DNA of 64,000 nt from Flavobacteriales bacterium. Its GTDB lineage: Bacteria > Bacteroidota > Bacteroidia > Flavobacteriales_D > Crocinitomicaceae. Made by a program: the position numbers and the translations under genes. The notes under the pieces were generated by a model. It was not told the origin of the DNA, did not search any database, and worked only from the letters and a program-made list of their open reading frames with translations. Location of the stretch: NCBI GenBank assembly GCA_022361195.1, contig JAKSBJ010000172.1, positions 19,232-83,231 of the forward strand. The letters are read 5' to 3'. This document shows, in pieces, positions 53,512-62,100 of the stretch (position 1 is its first letter; each line of letters starts with the position of its first letter).

Positions 53512-54930
53512 ATGTTTGAAGACGAGGATGAACTTTATGACGCTCAGTTTAATTCAGAGCTCGAGCGATTTGAGGAAATGATCAAAAGTCAAAAGGCTTA
53601 TTATTTCGATCCGGAAATTCTGGAACGAATTGTTGATCATTTCATCATAAAAAACCAGCTTAAAAAGGCTTTGGATGCAATTGAGTTTGCAAAAGATCAG
53701 CATCCTTCCTGTCTGGTTTTTGACTTGAGAAAAGCGCAGATTTTTTCTACCACTGGTAAATTGAAAGAGAGTCTTTTGATTTTACAGGATTTAGAAAAGA
53801 TCGATCCTTTTAATACCGAAATTTTCATTACTAAAGCCTCTGTATTTTCTCAGTTGAGAGATCACGCAAAGGCCATTAAGTATTACGAAAAAGCGATTGA
53901 AACGGCTGTTGAATTTGAAGAAGGAGAAGAGGTAGAAGACATCCGTTTTGATTTGGCTCTGGAGTATGAAAACATTCATGATTTCCAATCGGCCATTCGA
54001 GTATTACAACAAATCCTCAAGAGCAAACCTCAAAATGAGGCAGCTATTTACGAAATAGCATATTGCTACGAACGAACAGGAGATTTTGACAAATGTATTG
54101 AGTATTATACTCGTTACATTGACAACAATCCTTACTCCTTTACTGCCTGGTATAATTTAGGGAACATCTACTTCCTTAAAAACAATATAGAAAAAGCACT
54201 TTGGGCTTACGATTATTCAACTATCATCAATGAGGACTTTGCATCTGCCCACTTTAACATGGGTAATACCTACATGCAAATTGCCGACTATGACAAGGCT
54301 CTAAAAGCCTATCAAAAATGTGTTGAAATTGATGGTGAGGATGCTTTAACCCTTAGTTATTTGGCTGAAGCTTACGAACGATTAGAACAGTTTGAAGAGG
54401 CCATGCATTACTACAATAAAGCCAAGGAAATTAATCCTGAATTGGCTGAGCCGTGGTTGGGTATTGGAATTATTCTTGAATTGCAAGGAGATGCCAACCA
54501 AGCCATTAATTACTTATCGCAAGCTGTTCGTTTGCAACCTGAAAATTCTAACTACCGCCTGGTATTGGGAGAAGCTTTTTACAATGCAGGACGCATGGTT
54601 GAAGCAGAAACTGAGCTTGAAAGAGCACTGCAATTAGATCCTAAGTACAGCGACGCCATTTTGTTATTGGCTAAAATCAAGTCAGAATTTAACGAAGGAG
54701 AGGCCCTGGACTTTTTACTGAATTTGGAACATCTCAGTGAGCTGGAACCAAAGATCAGAATTTTGCTGGTGACTTTACTTTGGAAATCAGGTCAAAAGAC
54801 GCAGGCACTCTTAAACTTTAAAAAAGAATATCTGCTGGATAAGGAATCAGCCAAAACACTTTTCCTATATTTGCCGGAGGCCGAATTTATACCAGATTTT
54901 ATGGCCATAATCGATACGGAAAATGAGTAA
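53512..54930 (+). CDS. Cytoplasmic TPR protein
   Basis: A 472-residue protein without a signal peptide, made of about ten tetratricopeptide repeats (for example AWYNLGNIYFLKNNIEKALWAYDYS and AHFNMGNTYMQIADYDKALKAY). The first 30 residues are acidic. TPR superhelices bind protein partners. Its stop overlaps the start of the ComA-like gene by 8 bases, and that gene overlaps the PopT-like gene by one base, so all three are one coupled unit. Partner unknown. Confidence 0.88.
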   Translation: MFEDEDELYDAQFNSELERFEEMIKSQKAYYFDPEILERIVDHFIIKNQLKKALDAIEFAKDQHPSCLVFDLRKAQIFSTTGKLKESLLILQDLEKIDPFNTEIFITKASVFSQLRDHAKAIKYYEKAIETAVEFEEGEEVEDIRFDLALEYENIHDFQSAIRVLQQILKSKPQNEAAIYEIAYCYERTGDFDKCIEYYTRYIDNNPYSFTAWYNLGNIYFLKNNIEKALWAYDYSTIINEDFASAHFNMGNTYMQIADYDKALKAYQKCVEIDGEDALTLSYLAEAYERLEQFEEAMHYYNKAKEINPELAEPWLGIGIILELQGDANQAINYLSQAVRLQPENSNYRLVLGEAFYNAGRMVEAETELERALQLDPKYSDAILLLAKIKSEFNEGEALDFLLNLEHLSELEPKIRILLVTLLWKSGQKTQALLNFKKEYLLDKESAKTLFLYLPEAEFIPDFMAIIDTENE

Positions 54931-55750
54931 AAACTTCAAACTAACTCACATCCCTAAAAGGGGAGAAAAGCCTAGAAAAACAGGTTCAACCATGATGATG
55001 GATAAAGGGCTTTCTCTTAGGGAGACGGAGAATTTTATTGCTTCGTCGGGAGAGTTTACTGACATCGTCAAATTTGGTTTTGGTACTGCTTATGTGACCA
55101 GCCAATTGGATGAAAAGATCAAATTATACAAAGAAGCAGGGATTCGTCCTTACTTTGGAGGAACACTTTTTGAAGTGTTCATGGCTCGTAAACGATTCAA
55201 TGATTACAGAAGATTGTTGGACAAATACGACCTTGATCTTTGTGAGGTTTCAGATGGTTCAATCATCATTCCACACGATAAAAAATTAGAATATATTTCT
55301 ACACTAGCCAAAGACAGAACTGTAATGTCTGAAGTTGGTTCTAAGGATGCAGGAATCATCATTTCACCCGCAAAGTGGATTAAGATGATGAGTACTGAAC
55401 TTGAGGCAGGCTCATGGAAAGTGATTGCCGAAGGTAGAGAGAGTGGAAATGTTGGTGTTTTCCGTCCAAATGGAACGGCTCACACTTATTTGATTAATAA
55501 AATCATTGCCAAAATTGACCCGAATGACATTCTTTGGGAAGCCCCTAAGAAAACACAACAGGTTTGGTTTATCCGACTTTTTGGAGCGAATGTCAATTTA
55601 GGAAATATCGCACATAACGAAGTTATTCCGCTAGAGTGTTTACGACTAGGTTTAAGAGGTGATACCTTCTTTGAATTCCTTCCAGACAAAATTGAAGCCG
55701 AATTAAAACAAACTCCCGATCCTGAACCAGAAGAGGAAGGAGCAGAATAA
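54923..55750 (+). CDS. ComA-family phosphosulfolactate synthase-like protein
   Basis: A 275-residue TIM-barrel protein of the ComA family: GSTMMMDKGLSLRETENFI, DIVKFGFGTAYV, GIRPYFGGTLFEVF, CEVSDGSIIIPHDKKL, EVGSKDAGI, WKVIAEGRESGNVGV and GANVNLGNIAHNEVIPLE. In methanogens and Bacillus, ComA adds sulfite to phosphoenolpyruvate to make phosphosulfolactate; the plant relative HSA32 is needed for heat tolerance with no known reaction. No ComB, ComC or sulfolactate gene is near. Its setting between a TPR and a polyprenyl-phosphate transporter gene suggests an envelope or stress role, or a step to sulfonolipids; unproven. Confidence 0.88.
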   Translation: MSKNFKLTHIPKRGEKPRKTGSTMMMDKGLSLRETENFIASSGEFTDIVKFGFGTAYVTSQLDEKIKLYKEAGIRPYFGGTLFEVFMARKRFNDYRRLLDKYDLDLCEVSDGSIIIPHDKKLEYISTLAKDRTVMSEVGSKDAGIIISPAKWIKMMSTELEAGSWKVIAEGRESGNVGVFRPNGTAHTYLINKIIAKIDPNDILWEAPKKTQQVWFIRLFGANVNLGNIAHNEVIPLECLRLGLRGDTFFEFLPDKIEAELKQTPDPEPEEEGAE

Positions 55751-56748
55751 TGGCTGAGAAAAGTAAAAGACGACTTTTAGGCGTTTCCCTCAAAGGTATG
55801 GGAATGGGCGCTGCTGATGTCATTCCTGGAGTTTCGGGTGGAACCATTGCCTTCATTACCGGTATTTACGAAGAGTTATTGGAGACCATTGCCAGTCTTA
55901 AATTTGGTTTACTAAAAACCTGGAAAAAAGAAGGTTTTAAGGCCATGTGGACCGAGATGAACGGAAGCTTTTTATTGGCTCTGTTTGCCGGGATTGCAAT
56001 TAGTGTAGCCTCTTTAGCTGTTTTTATTGAGTGGCTTTTAGAGCATCATCCCATTCAATTGTGGTCATTCTTTTTTGGCCTAATCATCGCCTCGGTTTGG
56101 TTAGTGGGACGAACGGTTGAGAAATGGAATTTCCAGAATATTCTTGGTCTTTTAGCTGGGACCGCTTTAGCTTACTACATCACTATCATGGCCCCAACAG
56201 GGGAAAGTGATAACCATTTTTACATTTTTATTTGTGGTACAGTGGCCATTTGTGCCATGATTCTACCGGGAATTTCGGGTAGTTTTATTCTCCTTTTAAT
56301 GGGAGCTTACAGTACCGTTTTAGGTTCTATCACCAATGTTCTTAAAGGCTTAAAAGCTGGAGATTGGGATGCTGTTATAAGCAATGGACTTATGATTGCT
56401 GTCTTTTTAGTGGGCTGCTTGATTGGTTTAATCACCTTCTCAAAAGCACTAAACTGGCTATTCAAAAAAGCAAAGAACTTAACTATTGCCATTTTAACAG
56501 GATTCTTAATTGGTTCTCTGAACAAAATTTGGCCTTGGAAAGAAACGATTACATTCTTTACGAAGCATAAAGGCGAACCAGACGAGGAGATCGTTCCACT
56601 GGTTCAGGAAAGTGTTTCTCCTTTTAAGTTTGAAGAGCTTTATGGTGAACCTCATCATCTTGTTATAGCCATTTGCTTAATGTTAGCAGGATTTGGGTTG
56701 ATTATTGCTCTTGATCGTTTTGGGCAAGGGAAAGAGGAAAAGGCTTAG
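55750..56748 (+). CDS. DUF368 family membrane protein, PopT-like polyprenyl-phosphate transporter
   Basis: A 332-residue protein with about eight to ten membrane helices and the two inverted-repeat signatures of the family, MGAADVIPGVSGGTIAFITGIYEELL near the start and MILPGISGSFILLLMGAYSTVL in the middle. DUF368 members (PopT) return undecaprenyl phosphate from the outer to the inner leaflet for reuse in wall and glycan synthesis. Its start shares one base with the stop of the ComA-like gene (TAATG). It is the last gene of the three-gene unit. Confidence 0.93.
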   Translation: MAEKSKRRLLGVSLKGMGMGAADVIPGVSGGTIAFITGIYEELLETIASLKFGLLKTWKKEGFKAMWTEMNGSFLLALFAGIAISVASLAVFIEWLLEHHPIQLWSFFFGLIIASVWLVGRTVEKWNFQNILGLLAGTALAYYITIMAPTGESDNHFYIFICGTVAICAMILPGISGSFILLLMGAYSTVLGSITNVLKGLKAGDWDAVISNGLMIAVFLVGCLIGLITFSKALNWLFKKAKNLTIAILTGFLIGSLNKIWPWKETITFFTKHKGEPDEEIVPLVQESVSPFKFEELYGEPHHLVIAICLMLAGFGLIIALDRFGQGKEEKA

Positions 56749-56798
56749 TTTTAAGACTTTTTAAGTCTACCCATTTCCACTTTAACCTTTACATCCTT

Positions 56799-56806
56799 TA
56801 AGTTTG
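56799..56806 (+). promoter_or_regulatory. -7 promoter element of the esterase-like gene (TAAGTTTG)
   Basis: A TAnnTTTG match 19 bases before the ATG at 56825. The upstream in-frame TTG at 56804 lies inside it and is unlikely to be the start. Confidence 0.55.
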
Positions 56807-56824
56807 TTGATATATCCCTATTCC

Positions 56825-58054
56825 ATGAACAAACTTCTATTTTTATTCCTGTTTTTTCTGATTTTCAGTCCTTCTTATGGTCAGGAAATTAAAGCTTTAT
56901 CCATTGATCATCTAAAAAACGATGACTTTTCAACTTGTCATTTACAAGATGAACTGAGCGAAGTAAAAGTGATCGCTTTGGGCGAAAGTTCACATTGGAT
57001 GGGAGAAACCTATCGGGCAAAGGTCAGTTTCCTCAAATACCTTCACCAACATCATCAAGTCAACACTTTTGCCTTTGAATCGGGCTTTTACGATATGTAC
57101 AAAGTCAATGAAAAGTTGCAAAAAGGGGAAGCCAATCGACAGCTCATTTTACGCGCTTTATTCGGGACCTGGCATACTACCGAGATGCTTCCTTTGTACG
57201 ATTATATTCTCGCTTCACAAAAAACAGCCAATCCCATTCAACTCATTGGAACAGATTGTCAATCATTACGCATTTCACAAGATTCCCTTCCTCTTGATTT
57301 AGAACGATTGGGTGAAAGACTTACCATCGAAAAACAAGAAAGTAATCCCATTGACAGTACTTTTATAAAGAGTTTGAAAAATCAAATGCGACTCTCCAAC
57401 TATTTCAAGGCTGTTCCTTTAGAAGACACCCTTATTTTAAACCAAGGCTTTACAACACTTTTAAAACTAATGGATGAATCTCCTCTTCCATCAGAAGATT
57501 TTCTCTTTTGGAAACAAATGATAAAAAACCTCCAAAGTGATTATCGCAAACGTTACTTTCCAAAACAATACCTGCGAGATCGCCAAATGGCTGATAATAT
57601 CCTATTTTGGTCAAACCAAAACCCAAAGGACAAAATTGGACTTTGGGCGGCCTCTTCTCATCTCATTTATGGAACAGAGCATATTGACGAAAAAGAACGT
57701 CACAAGTTGGATAAACGAATGGGAACTTACCTACGAAACTCACTGGGTAAGGCTTATTACTTTGTTGCCTTTACAGCGCATAGAGGAAAAATCGGATTCC
57801 CAGGTTATCTGGGCCTAATGAAACGAAAAATCAAATCCAAAAAAGGAACTTTAGAACGCTTTTTAGCTAAAACTACAACTGCTCCTTATTCATTTATCTC
57901 TTTTCGTAAAAACAGTTCTAAAAATGACCTTTTAACTTCCCATCTCCAAAAAGCGAATTTGGTTTGGGCCCGTAGTGTAACAATGAATATTCCTAAGGCA
58001 TGTGATGCTGTATTTTTTATTCAGGAAGAAAAACTGGTTGAGTTAATTGAGTAG
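56825..58054 (+). CDS. Erythromycin esterase-like (Ere/EreA superfamily) secreted protein
   Basis: A 409-residue protein with a signal peptide (MNKLLFLFLFFLIFSPSYGQ). The Ere fold is clear: ALGESSHWMGETYRAKVSFLKYL with the catalytic-type Glu/His pair, TFAFESGFYDMY, LRALFGTWHTTEMLPLYDYI, LIGTDCQ, and KIGLWAASSHL. Macrolide esterases belong to this superfamily, but most members, including the secreted Bacteroidota type, have unknown hydrolase roles. I do not infer drug resistance. Confidence 0.88.
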   Translation: MNKLLFLFLFFLIFSPSYGQEIKALSIDHLKNDDFSTCHLQDELSEVKVIALGESSHWMGETYRAKVSFLKYLHQHHQVNTFAFESGFYDMYKVNEKLQKGEANRQLILRALFGTWHTTEMLPLYDYILASQKTANPIQLIGTDCQSLRISQDSLPLDLERLGERLTIEKQESNPIDSTFIKSLKNQMRLSNYFKAVPLEDTLILNQGFTTLLKLMDESPLPSEDFLFWKQMIKNLQSDYRKRYFPKQYLRDRQMADNILFWSNQNPKDKIGLWAASSHLIYGTEHIDEKERHKLDKRMGTYLRNSLGKAYYFVAFTAHRGKIGFPGYLGLMKRKIKSKKGTLERFLAKTTTAPYSFISFRKNSSKNDLLTSHLQKANLVWARSVTMNIPKACDAVFFIQEEKLVELIE

Positions 58055-58157
58055 CTACTACTACAACAGTAAAGAACTAAACACTGGAACTTTCATCCTC
58101 AACGTGAAAATACTTTTTAGAATCAATTGGCGTTATTAGAGCAAGCCTTTCAACCAA

Positions 58158-58994
58158 ATGATCCTTTTCAGAATTAAAAAATTCCTACTTGTATTTATTG
58201 TTTCACTAGTCTATTCATGTAATTCTGAGCATTTATCTCTCGATCCAACTCCAACAGATGAGTATGAAATTTGCCTGGTCTTTGATATGGATTCTTCTTT
58301 GACAGATAGCACGCTTTCTCTGGCTCAAAAACACTCTACCACATCAGATGAAATGTGGGAGATCTCTTTTTATTCGACAGGAGAGCCTTTCATTACCCAT
58401 AAATTTCAAGGTGAGCAATTGATTTATGAATGTTATTTGGAGGAGGGACAAGCTGACCTCATTGATTATTATTGTTTAAATGCCAAAGGACACATTTATG
58501 AACATCATTCGGTCATCCCCAACAGAGGAATTAAACGTACCCTTTATTATAAATATGTTTTTGATGAATACGACAATCCACTTGAGCAGAAAATCGTTGA
58601 CAATCAAGGTAAAATTCACAAAAAGACTCATTTTGAATACGAAAACCAAAACTTAGTGTATAAAGAGTACGATAAGGTGAAAGAATATTACCAATACGAC
58701 AGTAAAAATCGCCTCATAAAAAAGGAAAAAGCCATTTCGGATATCACAAGTTTGGTTGACTCATTTACCTATAAGAATAACCTTTTAGTACAAAAAACTC
58801 ATTCAACTGTTTCTAGAAATCATGTTTTTGGAACCTCTTATGAAACATACTATTATGATGAGAATGGACGCCTGATAAAGGAACTTAGAAAAGAACCTTA
58901 TAGTAAAACGATAGATATCCGACACTTTCATTATTATCAATATGATGATGCGCCGGATATCAATTCTATTTTAGAGAGACAGAGAGGTATGTGA
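58158..58994 (+). CDS. Lipoprotein with YD-repeat-like sequence
   Basis: A 278-residue lipoprotein (signal ending VYSC, then NSEHLS). The second half holds repeats like those of Rhs/YD proteins: KKTHFEYENQNLVYKEYDKVKEYYQYDSKNRLIKKEK and YYYDENGRLIKEL. It lies next to, and converges on, the giant Rhs gene. It is too small to be an Rhs shell; such small YD-like proteins are widespread in Bacteroidota with no known function. As a lipoprotein of the opposite strand it is a doubtful immunity protein. Confidence 0.72.
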   Translation: MILFRIKKFLLVFIVSLVYSCNSEHLSLDPTPTDEYEICLVFDMDSSLTDSTLSLAQKHSTTSDEMWEISFYSTGEPFITHKFQGEQLIYECYLEEGQADLIDYYCLNAKGHIYEHHSVIPNRGIKRTLYYKYVFDEYDNPLEQKIVDNQGKIHKKTHFEYENQNLVYKEYDKVKEYYQYDSKNRLIKKEKAISDITSLVDSFTYKNNLLVQKTHSTVSRNHVFGTSYETYYYDENGRLIKELRKEPYSKTIDIRHFHYYQYDDAPDINSILERQRGM

Positions 58995-59076
58995 AGTTAT
59001 TGGGATGGTTTGCTCTTCAACAGCCATGATACGCTAAGAGCAGACAAATATTTTCGGTTATAGGGCCTGTAGATAA

Positions 59077-59109
59077 TACCTCCGCAGCAGCACAGCTACT
59101 GCGGAGGTA
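59077..59109. repeat. GC-rich inverted repeat after the Rhs gene
   Basis: TACCTCCGCAG (59077-59087) and CTGCGGAGGTA (59099-59109) are perfect 11-base arms; inside, AGC/GCT can also pair around ACA. It is far richer in G and C than its surroundings and has no T-run, so it could be an unusual terminator or a REP-type element. Confidence 0.6.
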
Positions 59110-59148
59110 GGGGGTGTGAGACCACAATTGGAAGGTACAATACATCAA

Positions 59149-62100
59149 TTAATCCACTAAGCTCTTTTTATATTCGGATTTGCCTAATTCTGCGTCTGCC
59201 TTAGTACTAAAAGATTTCACTTTGATCGCTTCAATCTTTTTTCCCTCATATTGATTAGAATATGATTTACTCTTTTGATTTATATAATACGGCTTGTCAT
59301 TGGTTTTACTAATATTAGATCCATCTTTAGCAACCCATGAGTAATGATAATGCTCTATTTTACCATCTACTTTAATAGCATAAAGATCAAAACCTAAAAC
59401 ATTATTACTACTTGATAGGTTCCTTTTCTTTGGTCCAAAATGAGATTGGACAGCTGACGCTTTTCTTTGAATATCTGATCTATTTGCCTTCTTTATAGAC
59501 CTATTGGATGTTGCCTTAGTAGTTCCATTTCCTTTAGGTTTATTGTTTTGATTACTATTCGAGCTTTTACTGGATTTACCTCTTTTATTAGTACCATGAG
59601 AGCCTGGCATACTCTCTCTAGAAGAACTTGACATTATTGGACCTAATGCAGGAAATGGATCTCCCCTTCTATGGTTTTCCAAAATCTGCCTCCCTTCAGC
59701 CTCCCCAGCTTCTCCTCCAAAAGTATCCCTCAACCACCAAATAATGGCTTTTTCTGGTTGTATTGTTTTGGAGCTAAAATCATCTGAAGTATTGTTCGGA
59801 TCTCTACTATTTACATCATGCGAAGTCTCTAACCCTTCAAACTCTGGAGCATGAACAACCTGATTACTACTAAACTGATAAGGAGTTAACTCTGGATACT
59901 CTGGACTCAAAGGATCCACGGCAAAAAACCTACCCAATCTTGGATCATGCATTCTATACTTATAATTCACGGAGTTTCCTTCTCCTTTGACCTCATCATC
60001 CATTTCCTGTCCCTGGAATCCATATCGGTAAGCATCGCTCTCATGATGTCTTCCCGGCATTAACATCCCATAAGGGTAATAATCACTTACACTTAAAATC
60101 TCAGCTGTATAGTAGTCAATTTTACCATCACTTGCTCCAGCAAGTCTTGTATAAGATCCACCTGTTCCTACATACAAATAGTCACCATCTACCAGATTGT
60201 GGGTGGTACCAGCTACGTATTTATAGTCATCCATTGGGATTCTCTTATCTGAAATAACGGTTAATACATTCCCTAAGTGATTACTCAATTCATAAGCCTT
60301 ATCCCCTGTTGTTCTGCTCGCTATATTTTCGTCAAAAGCGGTTTGGTTATCAACACTAATTGCTCCCTGACTAATGGTACCATCTCCATTAACCGTTCCA
60401 GTGTACTCTTGATAATTGAGGGTTAAATGAATTTGCTCAATTCCCAATCGTTTACTACCATAAATTGGCCTGTCTGTTACTTTAAAATGTTCACTGTAAT
60501 TACCAGCAGAAATCTCTTGCACCTCCCTTTCATAGGTGGCCATTACATTACCCTGAGCATCTAAGCTGTAATAGGTATAGGTCCATTGAGTTTCATTCGT
60601 CTCTACCCCATTAGTTTGTGGTTTTACCAATTTGAGTACCCGATTCCCAAAGGCATCGTATTTGAAGTAAACATTACTGCCCGTAGATGTGGCGTCTCGA
60701 ATAATGCTCTCCACTTTACCATCTGCACGCCAATTAATGGTACCAATATCTTCAGAAACATCCGACACCAATTGTCCAATATCATTGTAGATAAAGTTCC
60801 CTATACTTTGATTGTCAACATCCACTGTGTAATTAGCCGAAGACACTCCATCTTCAACATATTTCAATTGATTTGTTTCATTAGGATCAGGGCCAGGACC
60901 AGGACTAGGGTTCTCATAAGTATAGTGATAGATAAAATCATCCATGTCAACATTACTGCTTGAGCCGTTTCTTTCCAGTGACAAGATGTTTCCATCCATA
61001 TCAAATAAATTAACCGTAGTGGCATAGTAATCATTCACGTTGGAATTTCCGTAAATGGTATTGGCAGTTGTATTATCCACATCATCGTACATGCGCATGC
61101 TCTTAATGCGGTTCAACTGATCGTATTGATAGCCATAGGCTTTAACTTCTTTGTTATAGCCGCTATTGTACTGATACATGGCTTGCGTAATGTTATTGAT
61201 ATTTCCATTGTAAAGCGGATGATCATCAATGGTTGTACTACTGTAGGCTAAATGGAATTTATCCGATGCGGCCATGGTATTATCAATCATGGAATAATCC
61301 TGGTAGGTACCATCGTCAAAATAACCCAATACAAAACCATAAACATCTTCTCCAACTCGTTGATGGATATTGGCTGCACTGCTATAATAACCATGATCTG
61401 CCCCATCTTTCCCCATGTCTCTGGAACTTTCCAGAGTTCCGGCATTTACACCTTTTAACCAACCTTGAATGGTATAGGCATAATCAATTCCCTGAACCAA
61501 ACGGTCCCCTATCTCCACTCTGGCCAATTGTCCATTATCGTAATAATAGTTTTGGCTTTCCTGTTCCCACAAAATACCGTTATCCGAAGTTTCAACATGA
61601 GTTAATCGATTATCAGCATCATAGGAATAACGATGGAAAAATTGATCGGGTTCTCCTTCCTGATAACGTACTTCATTAACATTACCACTCAGTAGATCAT
61701 AATCATAATCAATCCGTTTTATAGCATGACTTTTTCCTCCTGAGGCTACTGCAATCGTTTCCAATTCAGGGAATTCCTGAATCATGGTACTCACATTTCC
61801 ATGAATATCATAGCTGTAATGCGTTGCATGGACGACATTTTCATCAATGTCGGTATGGTATGTTTCCTGATAAACTACCGAGGCCACCCGTTGTCTGAGG
61901 TTATTTTGACCATTTGGAAAATGACTATTCACTGCGCCACTGATGTATTCATCGTACTGTGTACGGGTCACCTGCTCTCGGTTAGAACTTGTACCTGCCG
62001 TTAACCATGAATAAAAAGCACTGGAACTTTCAGCCGTAGCTACAGTCAATGCTGTAGTATTGGTTATTTGTCCTGCTTCTATTGCCCGTCCCTGACCATC

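Noticed and set aside
56754..56768. Small hairpin AGACTT/AAGTCT after the PopT-like gene
   Set aside because: Only six base pairs, AT-rich and without a T-run after it; too weak to call a terminator.
56825..58054. Macrolide resistance by erythromycin esterase
   Set aside because: Superfamily membership does not give macrolide activity; this is a secreted, chromosomal relative.
58158..58994. Immunity protein for the Rhs tip
   Set aside because: It is on the opposite strand, is a lipoprotein with YD-like repeats itself, and does not resemble known immunity proteins.
61233..61679. Plus-strand open frame of 148 codons inside the Rhs gene
   Set aside because: It is antisense to YD repeats, whose periodic codons give chance long frames.
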